From Bacteroides mediterraneensis (GTDB lineage: Bacteria; Bacteroidota; Bacteroidia; Bacteroidales; Bacteroidaceae), in NCBI RefSeq assembly GCF_025993685.1, contig NZ_DAJPEN010000001.1:3100001-3164000 (forward strand): DNA of 64,000 bases, read 5' to 3'. Under the pieces are notes generated by a model. It was not told where the DNA came from. It made no database searches and saw nothing but the letters and a program-made list of their open reading frames with translations. The translations under genes and the position numbers were made by a program. Of this stretch, positions 42,932 through 51,346 are shown one piece after another (the stretch's first letter is position 1; every line of letters starts with the position of its first letter).

Positions 42932-44503
42932 ATGAATAAATTATCTTTTATACCTTTTATCATTTGCAGTGCTCCACTATCCATTTATGCCCAAAATCCC
43001 CAACAACCTAATATCGTCCTGATTCTCTGTGACGACATGGGATTTTCCGATATCGGATGCTATGGCAGTGAAATTAAAACACCTCATATTGACCAACTGG
43101 CCCAGGAAGGCGTACGTTTCAGCCAGTTTAAGAATACAGGAAGAAGTTGCCCGAGCAGAGCTGCTCTACTGACAGGCAGATACCAACATCAGGTAGGAAT
43201 GGGCTGGATGGCTGAAGTAGACGAACACCGTCCGGGGTACCGGGGACAAATCGACAAGGAATATCCTACAATCGCGGAAGTTCTGAAAGCGGGAGGGTAT
43301 CATACCTACATGAGCGGAAAATGGCATGTCACCACTACAGGTGGATACGGTTCCCCTAATGGAAGCTATCCGGTACAAAGAGGATTCGACCGCTACTACG
43401 GCTGCCTGCACGGAGGAGGCAGTTATTATAAGCCGGAACCGGTGTATAACGATTTGAAAAAAGTGACTGAACTTCCGGACGATTATTATTACACCAAAGC
43501 TATCACTGATTCCGCGGTCAGCTTTGTCCGTGCACACGATTCCCGTGAGCCGATGTTCCTGTATGTGGCACATTATGCGCCTCATCTTCCTCTACAGGCA
43601 CCTGCAAAATACGTAAAGAAATGTATGGACCGCTATAAAGTAGGTTATGACGTATTGCGCAAACAACGGTTTGAGAAACAGAAACAGCTGGGACTGGTGC
43701 CGGATACGATGGAATTGCCTATATTCCACAAAGAATTTGGTGGGAAACGCCCCGCATGGGAAGAACTGACACCTGCCCAACAGGCACAATGGACCAAAGA
43801 CATGGCGACGTATGCAGCCATGATTGAGATTATGGACGAAGGTATCGGGCAGCTGGTGGACGAAATAAAAAAGAAAGACATGTATGAGAATACCGTATTT
43901 ATTTTCCTAAGCGACAATGGAGCCACCAATGAAGGAGGATTCATCGGACAACTGATGTCCGACTTGTCGAACACGCCTTACCGCAGTTATAAGAAGTGGG
44001 TCTTCCAAGGGGGAACAAGTACCCCGTTTATTCTGACGTTTGGAGACAAGAAGAAAAATCAGATGAAAGGGAAAGTATGCCATCAACCCGCCCACATCAT
44101 CGACATTCTTCCCACCTGCATGGCCTTGGGACATACAGACTATCCAAAGAGTTTTTCACATGCAGACCTTCCAGGTACCAACTTGCTTCCTGCCACCACC
44201 GGAAAGCCTCTCACAGACCGGACACTGTTCTTTGAGCATCAGAGTTCGTGCGCCATCATCAAGGGAAGCTGGAAACTGGTAAGGGCCGACCGCAACAGCC
44301 AATGGGAGCTGATTGACTTGTCGACAGACCCGTTTGAAACCCACGACCTTTCTTCCAAATACCCTGAGAAAGTAGAGGAGATGGAAGCCCAATGGATTGA
44401 CTGGGCCAATACCCATAAGGTATTCCCTCTGGAAAACAAGACTTGGACAGAAAGAATCAATTTCTATCAGCAGAAGAATCCTTATCAGAAAGGCGATCGT
44501 TAA
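42932..44503 (+). CDS. Secreted Ser-type sulfatase (second of two)
   Basis: The 523-residue S1-family sulfatase has a signal peptide ending in 'SIYAQ'. The signature S72-C-P-S-R76 followed by 'AALLTGRYQHQVGM' again places a serine at the formylglycine position. Note that a cysteine sits one residue later and could mislead motif searches. Metal ligands are in 'ILCDDMGFSDIGCYG' (about 31-45) and 'IFLSDNGATNEGG'; 'GKWHVT' holds the active-site Lys/His. It is only distantly similar to its neighbour, so the two probably act on different bonds. No SusC/SusD pair or maturase is nearby. Confidence 0.94.
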   Translation: MNKLSFIPFIICSAPLSIYAQNPQQPNIVLILCDDMGFSDIGCYGSEIKTPHIDQLAQEGVRFSQFKNTGRSCPSRAALLTGRYQHQVGMGWMAEVDEHRPGYRGQIDKEYPTIAEVLKAGGYHTYMSGKWHVTTTGGYGSPNGSYPVQRGFDRYYGCLHGGGSYYKPEPVYNDLKKVTELPDDYYYTKAITDSAVSFVRAHDSREPMFLYVAHYAPHLPLQAPAKYVKKCMDRYKVGYDVLRKQRFEKQKQLGLVPDTMELPIFHKEFGGKRPAWEELTPAQQAQWTKDMATYAAMIEIMDEGIGQLVDEIKKKDMYENTVFIFLSDNGATNEGGFIGQLMSDLSNTPYRSYKKWVFQGGTSTPFILTFGDKKKNQMKGKVCHQPAHIIDILPTCMALGHTDYPKSFSHADLPGTNLLPATTGKPLTDRTLFFEHQSSCAIIKGSWKLVRADRNSQWELIDLSTDPFETHDLSSKYPEKVEEMEAQWIDWANTHKVFPLENKTWTERINFYQQKNPYQKGDR

Positions 44504-44562
44504 CCTTCAATAAAATAAATACATGAGATAATAATTAACCTTTTACACCAGAATCATCGTCT

Positions 44563-44596
44563 GTTGCATGATGGTATTTGTCACGCAACAATTTTT
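44563..44596. terminator. Hairpin between convergent sulfatase and MerR genes
   Basis: GTTGCATGA (44563-44571) and TCACGCAAC (44581-44589) form a 9-bp stem with one mismatch on the plus strand, followed by AATTTTTG. Outer bases TCATCGTC (44554-44561) and GACGATGA (44629-44636) can form an enclosing stem. Weak candidate terminator for the sulfatase gene. Confidence 0.4.
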
Positions 44597-44643
44597 GCGC
44601 ATCAACCTGAACCGTAACAGCAGCCATTGACGATGACAATGAA

Positions 44644-44991
44644 TCAGGTCAGGTAATCCAACTCTTTCCGCATACTCATCAATTCTTCGCGGATGTGCTT
44701 GAGACGTTCCACCACATTAGCTGTTTGCAAAGTTCCCTCCCGGTTCTGTTTCAGGCGTTGTTTTGCACCTGCCAATGTCATCCCTTTTTCCTTCACAAGA
44801 TGATACACCAGCCGAATGTTCTCTATGTCTTCTTTCCGGTACTGACGCACATTTCCTCCCGTCTTCTTGGGAGAAATCATCGGAAACTCCTTTTCCCAAT
44901 AACGCAACAAGGATTCATTGACATCGAACATCTTTGCCACTTCACTGATGGAATAATATAGTTTCAACTCTTTTTCTGATTTCAAAGCCAT
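44644..44991 (-). CDS. MerR-family transcriptional regulator
   Basis: The 115-residue protein has the MerR winged HTH: 'YYSISEVAKMFDVNESLLRYWEKEFP' (about 12-37) and the wing 'GNVRQYRKEDIENIRLVYHLV', then a short coiled coil ('ERLKHIREELMSMRKELDYL'). There is no cysteine-rich ligand domain. It belongs to the short Bacteroidetes form often found beside M23 peptidase and alaS genes. It starts 15 nt after the peptidase stop, so they form one transcript. Confidence 0.92.
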   Translation of the reverse strand: MALKSEKELKLYYSISEVAKMFDVNESLLRYWEKEFPMISPKKTGGNVRQYRKEDIENIRLVYHLVKEKGMTLAGAKQRLKQNREGTLQTANVVERLKHIREELMSMRKELDYLT

Positions 44992-45006
44992 ACAAAACCT
45001 TCTTTT

Positions 45007-45972
45007 TTAATCAAATACCCTACCATGGTTTGCTGCCAGTTCTACCATCTTCTCATAATCGTCTGCATTCAAGTCCATGAAGTAATAATTTACAGGATTC
45101 ACAATCTTCCCTTTGACACGAACTTCATAATGCAAATGAGGCCCCGTACTTTTACCCGTAGAACCGACCTCACCGATGACCTCACCGCGGGCTACATTCT
45201 GCCCCACCCGTACCTCAATCTTGTTCAGATGGGCATAACGGGTGACATATCCGAAACCGTGGTCGATGATAATACAGTTGCCATAAAGGCCATCCCATCC
45301 GGCCTGTCTCACCCGTCCGTCACCGGTAGCATAAACTGGTGTACCTATATTGGCCGAGAAGTCCATACCAGCATGGAATTTCACAGTCTTATAGATTGGG
45401 TCTACCCGCATACCATAGCCCGAAGCCGTCTGCTTCAGGTTTTTATTGGAAACCGGTTGTATGGCAGGAATACACGCCAACATTTTATCGTGCTGTTTGC
45501 AAAGCGCAACAACCTCGTCGAACGACTTCGACTGTGCATAAATCTTCTGTTCCAAATCATCCATTTTCTGCGAAGTATGAATCACCAAATGACTGTTGGC
45601 CATATCCATCAGTTCCTTGTAGCGCTCATTATTTACTGTAGCCGAACGCTGCTCGTCAGGCAGCGGATCTGCCTGCATCATTACCCGATAAATGTTATCA
45701 TCACGCTGCTGCAAACGTTGCATCACCCCCTCAGCCTCATCCAAACGGGAGGATAAAATGGCATACTGCGACAAAAGGCGGGAATTCTCTGTACGAAGGT
45801 CTTTTTCCGAAGGCGACCCGAAAATCCACAACAACAGGATAAAGCTTCCGGCTCCCAATCCCATCCCTACAAACAGCTGGCGCAGATAGCTTAAAGCCCG
45901 CTGCCGCATGGTCGGATAAATACGGTCGTAAGTTCGTGTTTTCGGATTATAAATATAATAGACTTTACGCAT
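45007..45972 (-). CDS. M23-family peptidoglycan peptidase with membrane anchor
   Basis: The 321-residue protein has a short cytoplasmic start (YYIYNPKTRTYDRIYP), one membrane helix (about 33-50), a coiled coil (about 55-165) and a LytM/M23 domain (about 180-300). Zinc ligands are seen in FHAGMDFSA (HxxxD) and GPHLHYEV (HxH), so it should be active, cutting peptide cross-links in the cell wall. The anchor plus coiled coil recalls regulators of septal hydrolases. First gene of the operon with the MerR regulator, divergent from alaS. Confidence 0.93.
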   Translation of the reverse strand: MRKVYYIYNPKTRTYDRIYPTMRQRALSYLRQLFVGMGLGAGSFILLLWIFGSPSEKDLRTENSRLLSQYAILSSRLDEAEGVMQRLQQRDDNIYRVMMQADPLPDEQRSATVNNERYKELMDMANSHLVIHTSQKMDDLEQKIYAQSKSFDEVVALCKQHDKMLACIPAIQPVSNKNLKQTASGYGMRVDPIYKTVKFHAGMDFSANIGTPVYATGDGRVRQAGWDGLYGNCIIIDHGFGYVTRYAHLNKIEVRVGQNVARGEVIGEVGSTGKSTGPHLHYEVRVKGKIVNPVNYYFMDLNADDYEKMVELAANHGRVFD

Positions 45973-46022
45973 GTCGTTCGATTTTGGAAAAATTTAAGCA
46001 ACGAAACATCAAGTTTTTGCAC

Positions 46023-46030
46023 CAAACATA
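46023..46030 (-). promoter_or_regulatory. Promoter -7 box of the M23 peptidase gene (TATGTTTG)
   Basis: Minus-strand TATGTTTG lies 50 nt before the ATG at 45972. Confidence 0.55.
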
Positions 46031-46053
46031 CAGACAAAAATAATAAAACCAAT

Positions 46054-46061
46054 TATCTTTG
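46054..46061 (+). promoter_or_regulatory. Promoter -7 box of alaS (TATCTTTG)
   Basis: TATCTTTG lies 44 nt before ATG 46106. Confidence 0.65.
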
Positions 46062-46105
46062 CAAATCAATTTTGGGAATATTAACTACAAGACAATATAA
46101 CGATT

Positions 46106-48724
46106 ATGTTGACAGCAAATGAAATCCGCGACTCATTCGTCAAATTCTTTGAGTCGAAAGGACATCAGATTGTGCCTTCTGCACCGATGGTCATCAAAGA
46201 CGACCCGACCCTGATGTTCACCAATGCCGGTATGAACCAGTTCAAGGATATCATACTCGGAAACCATCCTGCTAAATACAAACGCGTAACCGACTCACAG
46301 AAATGTCTGCGTGTGAGCGGAAAGCATAACGACCTGGAAGAAGTAGGTCACGACACGTACCACCACACCATGTTTGAGATGTTGGGTAACTGGTCATTTG
46401 GCGACTACTTCAAGAAAGAAGTGATTGGTTGGGCTTACGAATACCTGGTAGAGGTACTGAAGCTGGACCCAAAAGACTTGTATGTTACTGTCTTTGAAGG
46501 AAGTCCGGAAGAAGGCCTGGCTCGTGACGATGAAGCTGCCGGTTACTGGGCACAGTATTTCCCTGCAGACCATATCATCAATGGAAACAAGCACGACAAC
46601 TTCTGGGAAATGGGTGATACAGGTCCTTGTGGTCCGTGCTCTGAAATTCATATCGACTCTCGTTCAGCCGAAGAAAAAGCAGCCGTTCCGGGACGCGAAT
46701 TGGTAAACAAAGACCATCCTCAGGTAATTGAAATCTGGAACCTTGTGTTCATGCAATACAACCGCAAAGCCGACGGAACATTGGAACCGCTTCCTGCAAA
46801 GGTTATCGATACCGGTATGGGATTCGAACGTTTGGTACGCACCCTGCAAGGAAAGACTTCCAACTACGATACAGACGTATTCCAGCCTATCATCAAAGTG
46901 ATTGGCGATTTGTCTGGCAAGAAATATGGTGATGACCCGAAAGTGGATGTAGCCATGCGTGTGGTAGCCGACCATATTCGTACCATCGCCTTTTCTATCA
47001 CCGACGGACAGCTGCCGTCGAATGCCAAGGCTGGTTATGTAATCCGTCGTATCCTGCGCCGTGCCGTACGTTATGCCTATACTTTCCTGGGACAGAAACA
47101 GGCATTCATGTACAAATTGGTTCCGGTACTGGTTGAAAATATGGGAGGTGCTTATCCTGAACTGAAAGCCCAGCAGCCGCTGATTGAGAAAGTGATGAAG
47201 GAAGAAGAAGAATCTTTCCTCCGCACACTGGAAACAGGTATCCGCCTGCTCGACAAAACAATGAACGAAGCAAAAGCAGCCGGAAAGACTGAAATAAGCG
47301 GAGTAGATGCCTTTACATTGTATGATACCTTCGGATTCCCGTTCGACTTAACTGAACTGATTCTTCGTGAAAACGGTCTGACTGCCGACGTGAAAGGTTT
47401 CGAAGCAGAAATGCAGAAACAGAAACAGCGTGCTCGTAATGCCGCTGCCGTAGAAACCGGTGACTGGATAACCCTGAAAGAAGGTGAAACCAAATTCGTA
47501 GGCTACGATTACACGGAATACGAAACCAGCATCCTGCGCTATCGCCAGATCAAACAGAAAAACCAGACACTCTACCAGATTGTGTTGAGCGAAACTCCGT
47601 TCTATGCAGAAAGCGGTGGTCAGGTAGGCGATACCGGTGTACTGGTCAGCGAATTCGAAACCATCGACATCATTGATACCAAGAAGGAAAACAATCTTCC
47701 AATCCATATCGCCAAGAAATTGCCGGAACACCTGGATGCACCGATGATGGCTTGTGTGGATACCGACAAACGTGCCGCTTGTGCCGCCAACCACTCTTGT
47801 ACACACTTGCTGGATGAAGCCCTCCGCCAGGTGCTGGGTACCCACGTAGAACAGAAAGGTTCTTTGGTTACTCCAGACTCTCTGCGTTTCGACTTCTCTC
47901 ACTTCCAGAAAGTGACTCCGGAACAGCTGCGTGAAGTGGAACACCTGGTAAATGCCAAGATTCGCGCAGACATTCCTTTGACAGAATACCGTAACTTGCC
48001 GATTGAAAAGGCCAAGGAACTGGGTGCCATCGCCCTGTTCGGTGAAAAATACGGAGACGAAGTGCGTGTCGTACAGTTCGGTTCCTCTATTGAGTTCTGT
48101 GGAGGTACGCACGTATCGGCTACCGGGAAAATCGGTATGGTAAAAATCCTGTCTGAAAGCTCTGTAGCTGCAGGCGTACGCCGTATCGAAGCCGTAACCG
48201 GTGCCAAGGTAGAAGAAATGTTCGATACCGTACAGGATACCATCAACGACCTGAAAGCCTTGTTCAACAACGCTCCGGACCTGAAAGCTGCCATTACCAA
48301 GTACATCGATGAGAATGCCGGCCTGAAGAAACAGATGGAAGAATTCATGAAAGAGAAAGAGGCCTCTGTAAAGAACAAGCTGATTGAAAACGCCAAGGAA
48401 ATCAACGGTGTAAAAGTGATTAAAGCCGTACTTCCGATGCCAGCCGATGCAGTGAAGAACATCGCCTTCCAATTGAAAGGACAGTTCACAGAAAACTTGT
48501 TTGTGGTAATCGGCAGTGTATTCGAAAACAAACCGTTGCTGACTGTCACCATGAGCGATGACCAGGTGAAAGCCGGACTGAATGCCGGACAACTGGTCCG
48601 TGAAGCTGCCAAACTGATTCAAGGTGGTGGTGGTGGACAGCCTCACTTCGCTACTGCCGGAGGTAAGAATCCGGACGGACTGAATGCCGCAGTAGACAAA
48701 GTGACAGAACTAGCCGGATTCTAA
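46106..48724 (+). CDS. alaS: Alanyl-tRNA synthetase
   Basis: At 872 residues this is full length. The class II catalytic core is at the N-terminus ('FFESKGHQIVPSAPMV', 'DDPTLMFTNAGMNQFKDIILG', 'HTMFEMLGNWSFGDYFK', 'GMGFERLVRTLQGK'). The editing domain has its zinc-type motifs HSCTHLLDEALRQVLG and FCGGTHVSATGKIG. The C-terminal C-Ala domain ends with 'GGGGGQPHFATAGGKNPDGLN'. It charges tRNA-Ala and clears mischarged Ser or Gly. Single gene with its own promoter and terminator. Confidence 0.98.
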   Translation: MLTANEIRDSFVKFFESKGHQIVPSAPMVIKDDPTLMFTNAGMNQFKDIILGNHPAKYKRVTDSQKCLRVSGKHNDLEEVGHDTYHHTMFEMLGNWSFGDYFKKEVIGWAYEYLVEVLKLDPKDLYVTVFEGSPEEGLARDDEAAGYWAQYFPADHIINGNKHDNFWEMGDTGPCGPCSEIHIDSRSAEEKAAVPGRELVNKDHPQVIEIWNLVFMQYNRKADGTLEPLPAKVIDTGMGFERLVRTLQGKTSNYDTDVFQPIIKVIGDLSGKKYGDDPKVDVAMRVVADHIRTIAFSITDGQLPSNAKAGYVIRRILRRAVRYAYTFLGQKQAFMYKLVPVLVENMGGAYPELKAQQPLIEKVMKEEEESFLRTLETGIRLLDKTMNEAKAAGKTEISGVDAFTLYDTFGFPFDLTELILRENGLTADVKGFEAEMQKQKQRARNAAAVETGDWITLKEGETKFVGYDYTEYETSILRYRQIKQKNQTLYQIVLSETPFYAESGGQVGDTGVLVSEFETIDIIDTKKENNLPIHIAKKLPEHLDAPMMACVDTDKRAACAANHSCTHLLDEALRQVLGTHVEQKGSLVTPDSLRFDFSHFQKVTPEQLREVEHLVNAKIRADIPLTEYRNLPIEKAKELGAIALFGEKYGDEVRVVQFGSSIEFCGGTHVSATGKIGMVKILSESSVAAGVRRIEAVTGAKVEEMFDTVQDTINDLKALFNNAPDLKAAITKYIDENAGLKKQMEEFMKEKEASVKNKLIENAKEINGVKVIKAVLPMPADAVKNIAFQLKGQFTENLFVVIGSVFENKPLLTVTMSDDQVKAGLNAGQLVREAAKLIQGGGGGQPHFATAGGKNPDGLNAAVDKVTELAGF

Positions 48725-48755
48725 TCCGTTACACAAAAACAACTCTGTTTACCAT

Positions 48756-48800
48756 AAATCCTCCTTATCCCTTTAAAACAGACGATAAGGAGGATTTTTT
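48756..48800 (+). terminator. Rho-independent terminator after alaS
   Basis: AAATCCTCCTTATC (48756-48769) pairs with GATAAGGAGGATTT (48784-48797), followed by further T. Confidence 0.9.
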
Positions 48801-48866
48801 ATGCCCATCCCCTCTATGCGACCGAAGTTTAGCTGAACTGAACTTTCCATACTGCCGTTTTTTTAG

Positions 48867-48874
48867 TACTTTTG
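48867..48874 (+). promoter_or_regulatory. Promoter -7 box of the first MATE gene (TACTTTTG)
   Basis: TACTTTTG lies 30 nt before ATG 48905 and overlaps the apparent upstream TTG start, which is therefore rejected. Confidence 0.65.
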
Positions 48875-48904
48875 CTGCTGTTCTATTCTATCAAACAGAC
48901 AACC

Positions 48905-50269
48905 ATGCCCCAAGATAAATTTACCCTTATGACCACGGCACCGGTGCCACGACTCATCCGTGGACTGGCTATCCCGACCATCATCAGCATGCTGGTCACT
49001 TCTTTTTATGTCATGGCCGACACCTACTTTGTCGGAAAAATCAATACACAATCAACTGCGGCTGTGGGAATTTCATTCTCCATCATGGCCATCATTCAGG
49101 CATTCGGCTTTTTCTGCGGGCATGGTTCGGGCAACTTTATCTCCAGACGGCTGGGTGCACGTGACTACCGAAGCGCCGAACGAATGGCGGCTACCGGTTT
49201 TTTCTGTGCCTTTTTCATTGGCTTTCTGATTGCACTCTTCGGACTGCTCTTTCTGGAACCGATTTGTGTGGCACTGGGTTCCACTCCCACCATCCTTCCA
49301 TACGCCAAGACCTATCTGGGCATTATCCTGCTGGGAGCCCCTTTTATGGCCTCTTCCCTTGTGCTGAACAACCAGATGCGTTTTCAGGGAAATGCCGTAT
49401 ATGCCATGATTGGCATCACGGTAGGTGCCTTTCTGAATATAGCCCTCGACCCATTGCTGATTTTTGTATTCGATATGGGCATTGCAGGAGCGGCCTGGTC
49501 CACGTTCATCAGTCAGGTATGCAGCTTTACTATCCTGATATTTATGGACCGAAAAGGAGAAAACATCCGCATCAATTACCGTTATTTCACCCCCACCTCG
49601 GCTTATCTGAAAGAAATTGTCTATGGAGGCAGCCCTTCCCTGTGCCGTCAGGGACTGGCCAGTGTTTCGACCATCCTGCTGAACGTGGCAGCCGGTAACT
49701 TCGGAGATGCAGCTATTGCCGGAATGTCCATCGTCACCCGCATCTGCATGTTCATCAATTCCTTTGTCATCGGTTTCGGACAAGGTTTTCAGCCCGTATG
49801 CGGATTCAACTACGGAGCAGGACTGAACCGGCGTGTGCTCCAAGGATTCAAATACTGCGTGAAAGTGGGACTCATCTTCTTGGCTGTCTGCTCCCTGATT
49901 GGCTACATTTACGCACCGGAAGTCGTATCCTGGTTCCGGAAAGAAGACCCGCAAGTCATTGCCGTAGGAGCCGAAGCCTTGCGCTGGCAGCTCATCACGC
50001 TTCCGTTGGGTGCATGGGTCATCCTGTGCAACATGCTCCTGCAGACCATCCGCCAGCCCAAACGGGCCGTCACCCTTTCTTCCTCCCGCCAAGGTCTGTT
50101 CTTTATTCCCCTGATACTGGTTCTACCCTATTTCCTACAGCTGCAAGGAGTGGAAATGTGCCAGGCTGTATCCGACCTGTGTTCATTCCTGCTGTCACTC
50201 CCGCTGACCATCCCGGTATTGAAAACTCTCCGCACGGATCGCCAACCCATACAGGAGATGAAATCATAA
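48905..50269 (+). CDS. MATE-family efflux transporter
   Basis: Start ATG 48905 (MPQDKFTLMTTAPVPRLI) gives 454 residues with about twelve membrane helices in two similar halves. Family marks are 'LAIPTIISMLVTSFYVMADTYFVGKI', 'GHGSGNFISRRLGARDY' and 'GFGQGFQPVCGFNYGAG' in the second half. MATE pumps use Na+ or H+ gradients to export cationic drugs and metabolites; the substrate is not known. It converges with the AraC regulator gene, 7 nt apart. Confidence 0.93.
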   Translation: MPQDKFTLMTTAPVPRLIRGLAIPTIISMLVTSFYVMADTYFVGKINTQSTAAVGISFSIMAIIQAFGFFCGHGSGNFISRRLGARDYRSAERMAATGFFCAFFIGFLIALFGLLFLEPICVALGSTPTILPYAKTYLGIILLGAPFMASSLVLNNQMRFQGNAVYAMIGITVGAFLNIALDPLLIFVFDMGIAGAAWSTFISQVCSFTILIFMDRKGENIRINYRYFTPTSAYLKEIVYGGSPSLCRQGLASVSTILLNVAAGNFGDAAIAGMSIVTRICMFINSFVIGFGQGFQPVCGFNYGAGLNRRVLQGFKYCVKVGLIFLAVCSLIGYIYAPEVVSWFRKEDPQVIAVGAEALRWQLITLPLGAWVILCNMLLQTIRQPKRAVTLSSSRQGLFFIPLILVLPYFLQLQGVEMCQAVSDLCSFLLSLPLTIPVLKTLRTDRQPIQEMKS

Positions 50270-50276
50270 GCACTTT

Positions 50277-51185
50277 TTATCCGTTTTCCTGCCGAAAATC
50301 ATTGGGCGTCATCCCCGTCATACGCCGGAAATACTTGCAAAAGAACGAGGCATTGGGAAAATTCAACTCGTCGGCTATCTGATACACCAGCTTGTCGGTG
50401 TGACATAACCTCAGCTTAGCTTCCTGTACTACTGCCTCATTGACCCAGTCCATCACCGTCCGCCCGCTGGCTTGCCGGAGCAACGTGCTCAAATAACGGG
50501 GAGTCAGATACAGCCGATCGGCATAAAAAGCGATGCTCCGCTCACGAACCGCATATTTGTTGACCAGCTCCAGAAAACGGTTGAACACTTCTTCCTGGCG
50601 GGTTCGTTTCTGCTTTTCTGCCAATTGTCCGCTTTTCCTGACAAAATCCACTTGATGGAAAAAAAGAGAAATCAGACTTTGTACGGAAGCTTTCGGGAAA
50701 GGCTGATCGTGTACCACTTCCCACAGCAAGGCAAACAACTGTTCCATACGCTGCACTTCTTGCGCAGTCAAGGATAAATGCAAACACAATCTCCCTTGCA
50801 AATAAGTTTGCAACAACTCTTCTTTCTGCCAGTTTTCCATCAGACTGTTTGAAAAGGCCAGCATGGACAAATCCAAATCGGGCGATACATAAAGAAACTC
50901 GAAAACCGTTCCGGGAGACACAATCAGCAAATCGCCCGTCTTGAATTCCATTTCCCGAAGATTGACACGCAAACGAAGTACCCCTGCACGGAAATAGACC
51001 ACTCTCCCTTCGGTCAACCGGTAAGGCTGTCCTTCCATGGGAATAAAATGAATGACGTCGGCTATCCCCTGAACAGAACGGAGCAGTCCCAGCTCGGAGG
51101 TTAAAAAACGAGAAGTGTTACGCCCTGCACCCACGTGTTCACTCACTGTCTTCAATGCCAGCAACAACAGATGATTCGATTTCAT
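50277..51185 (-). CDS. AraC-family transcriptional regulator
   Basis: Start ATG 51185 (MKSNHLLLLALKTV) gives 302 residues; the TTG upstream is inside the -7 box. The N-terminal half (about 25-180) is a cupin-like sensing domain ('YFRAGVLRLRVNLREMEFKTGDLLIVSPGTVFEFLY'). The C-terminal half has two AraC HTH motifs (about 205-300, 'LYLTPRYLSTLLRQASGRTVMDWV' and 'IADELNFPNASFFCKYFRRMTGMTPNDFR'). It is divergent from the TolC-HlyD-ABC exporter operon, so it probably controls that operon in response to an exported or toxic small molecule; this is inference. Confidence 0.93.
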   Translation of the reverse strand: MKSNHLLLLALKTVSEHVGAGRNTSRFLTSELGLLRSVQGIADVIHFIPMEGQPYRLTEGRVVYFRAGVLRLRVNLREMEFKTGDLLIVSPGTVFEFLYVSPDLDLSMLAFSNSLMENWQKEELLQTYLQGRLCLHLSLTAQEVQRMEQLFALLWEVVHDQPFPKASVQSLISLFFHQVDFVRKSGQLAEKQKRTRQEEVFNRFLELVNKYAVRERSIAFYADRLYLTPRYLSTLLRQASGRTVMDWVNEAVVQEAKLRLCHTDKLVYQIADELNFPNASFFCKYFRRMTGMTPNDFRQENG

Positions 51186-51209
51186 TTGATTCGACACAAT
51201 GATTTCCTG

Positions 51210-51217
51210 CAAAGATA
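51210..51217 (-). promoter_or_regulatory. Promoter -7 box of the AraC gene (TATCTTTG)
   Basis: Minus-strand TATCTTTG lies 24 nt before ATG 51185. Confidence 0.65.
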
Positions 51218-51313
51218 ATATTTTACCCGTTTTTCATCCTAAAATCACATACTTATCGAACAAAAAGAACATTCCACCCCACATATAGGACCGAAAGTTT
51301 ATCCAAAAGCCTC

Positions 51314-51321
51314 TATCTTTG
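51314..51321 (+). promoter_or_regulatory. Promoter -7 box of the AraC-linked exporter operon (TATCTTTG)
   Basis: TATCTTTG lies 25 nt before ATG 51347. The 96-nt stretch back to the AraC box is where an AraC operator would be expected. Confidence 0.65.
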
Positions 51322-51346
51322 TCGTATCACTTCTAATAAAGACTCA

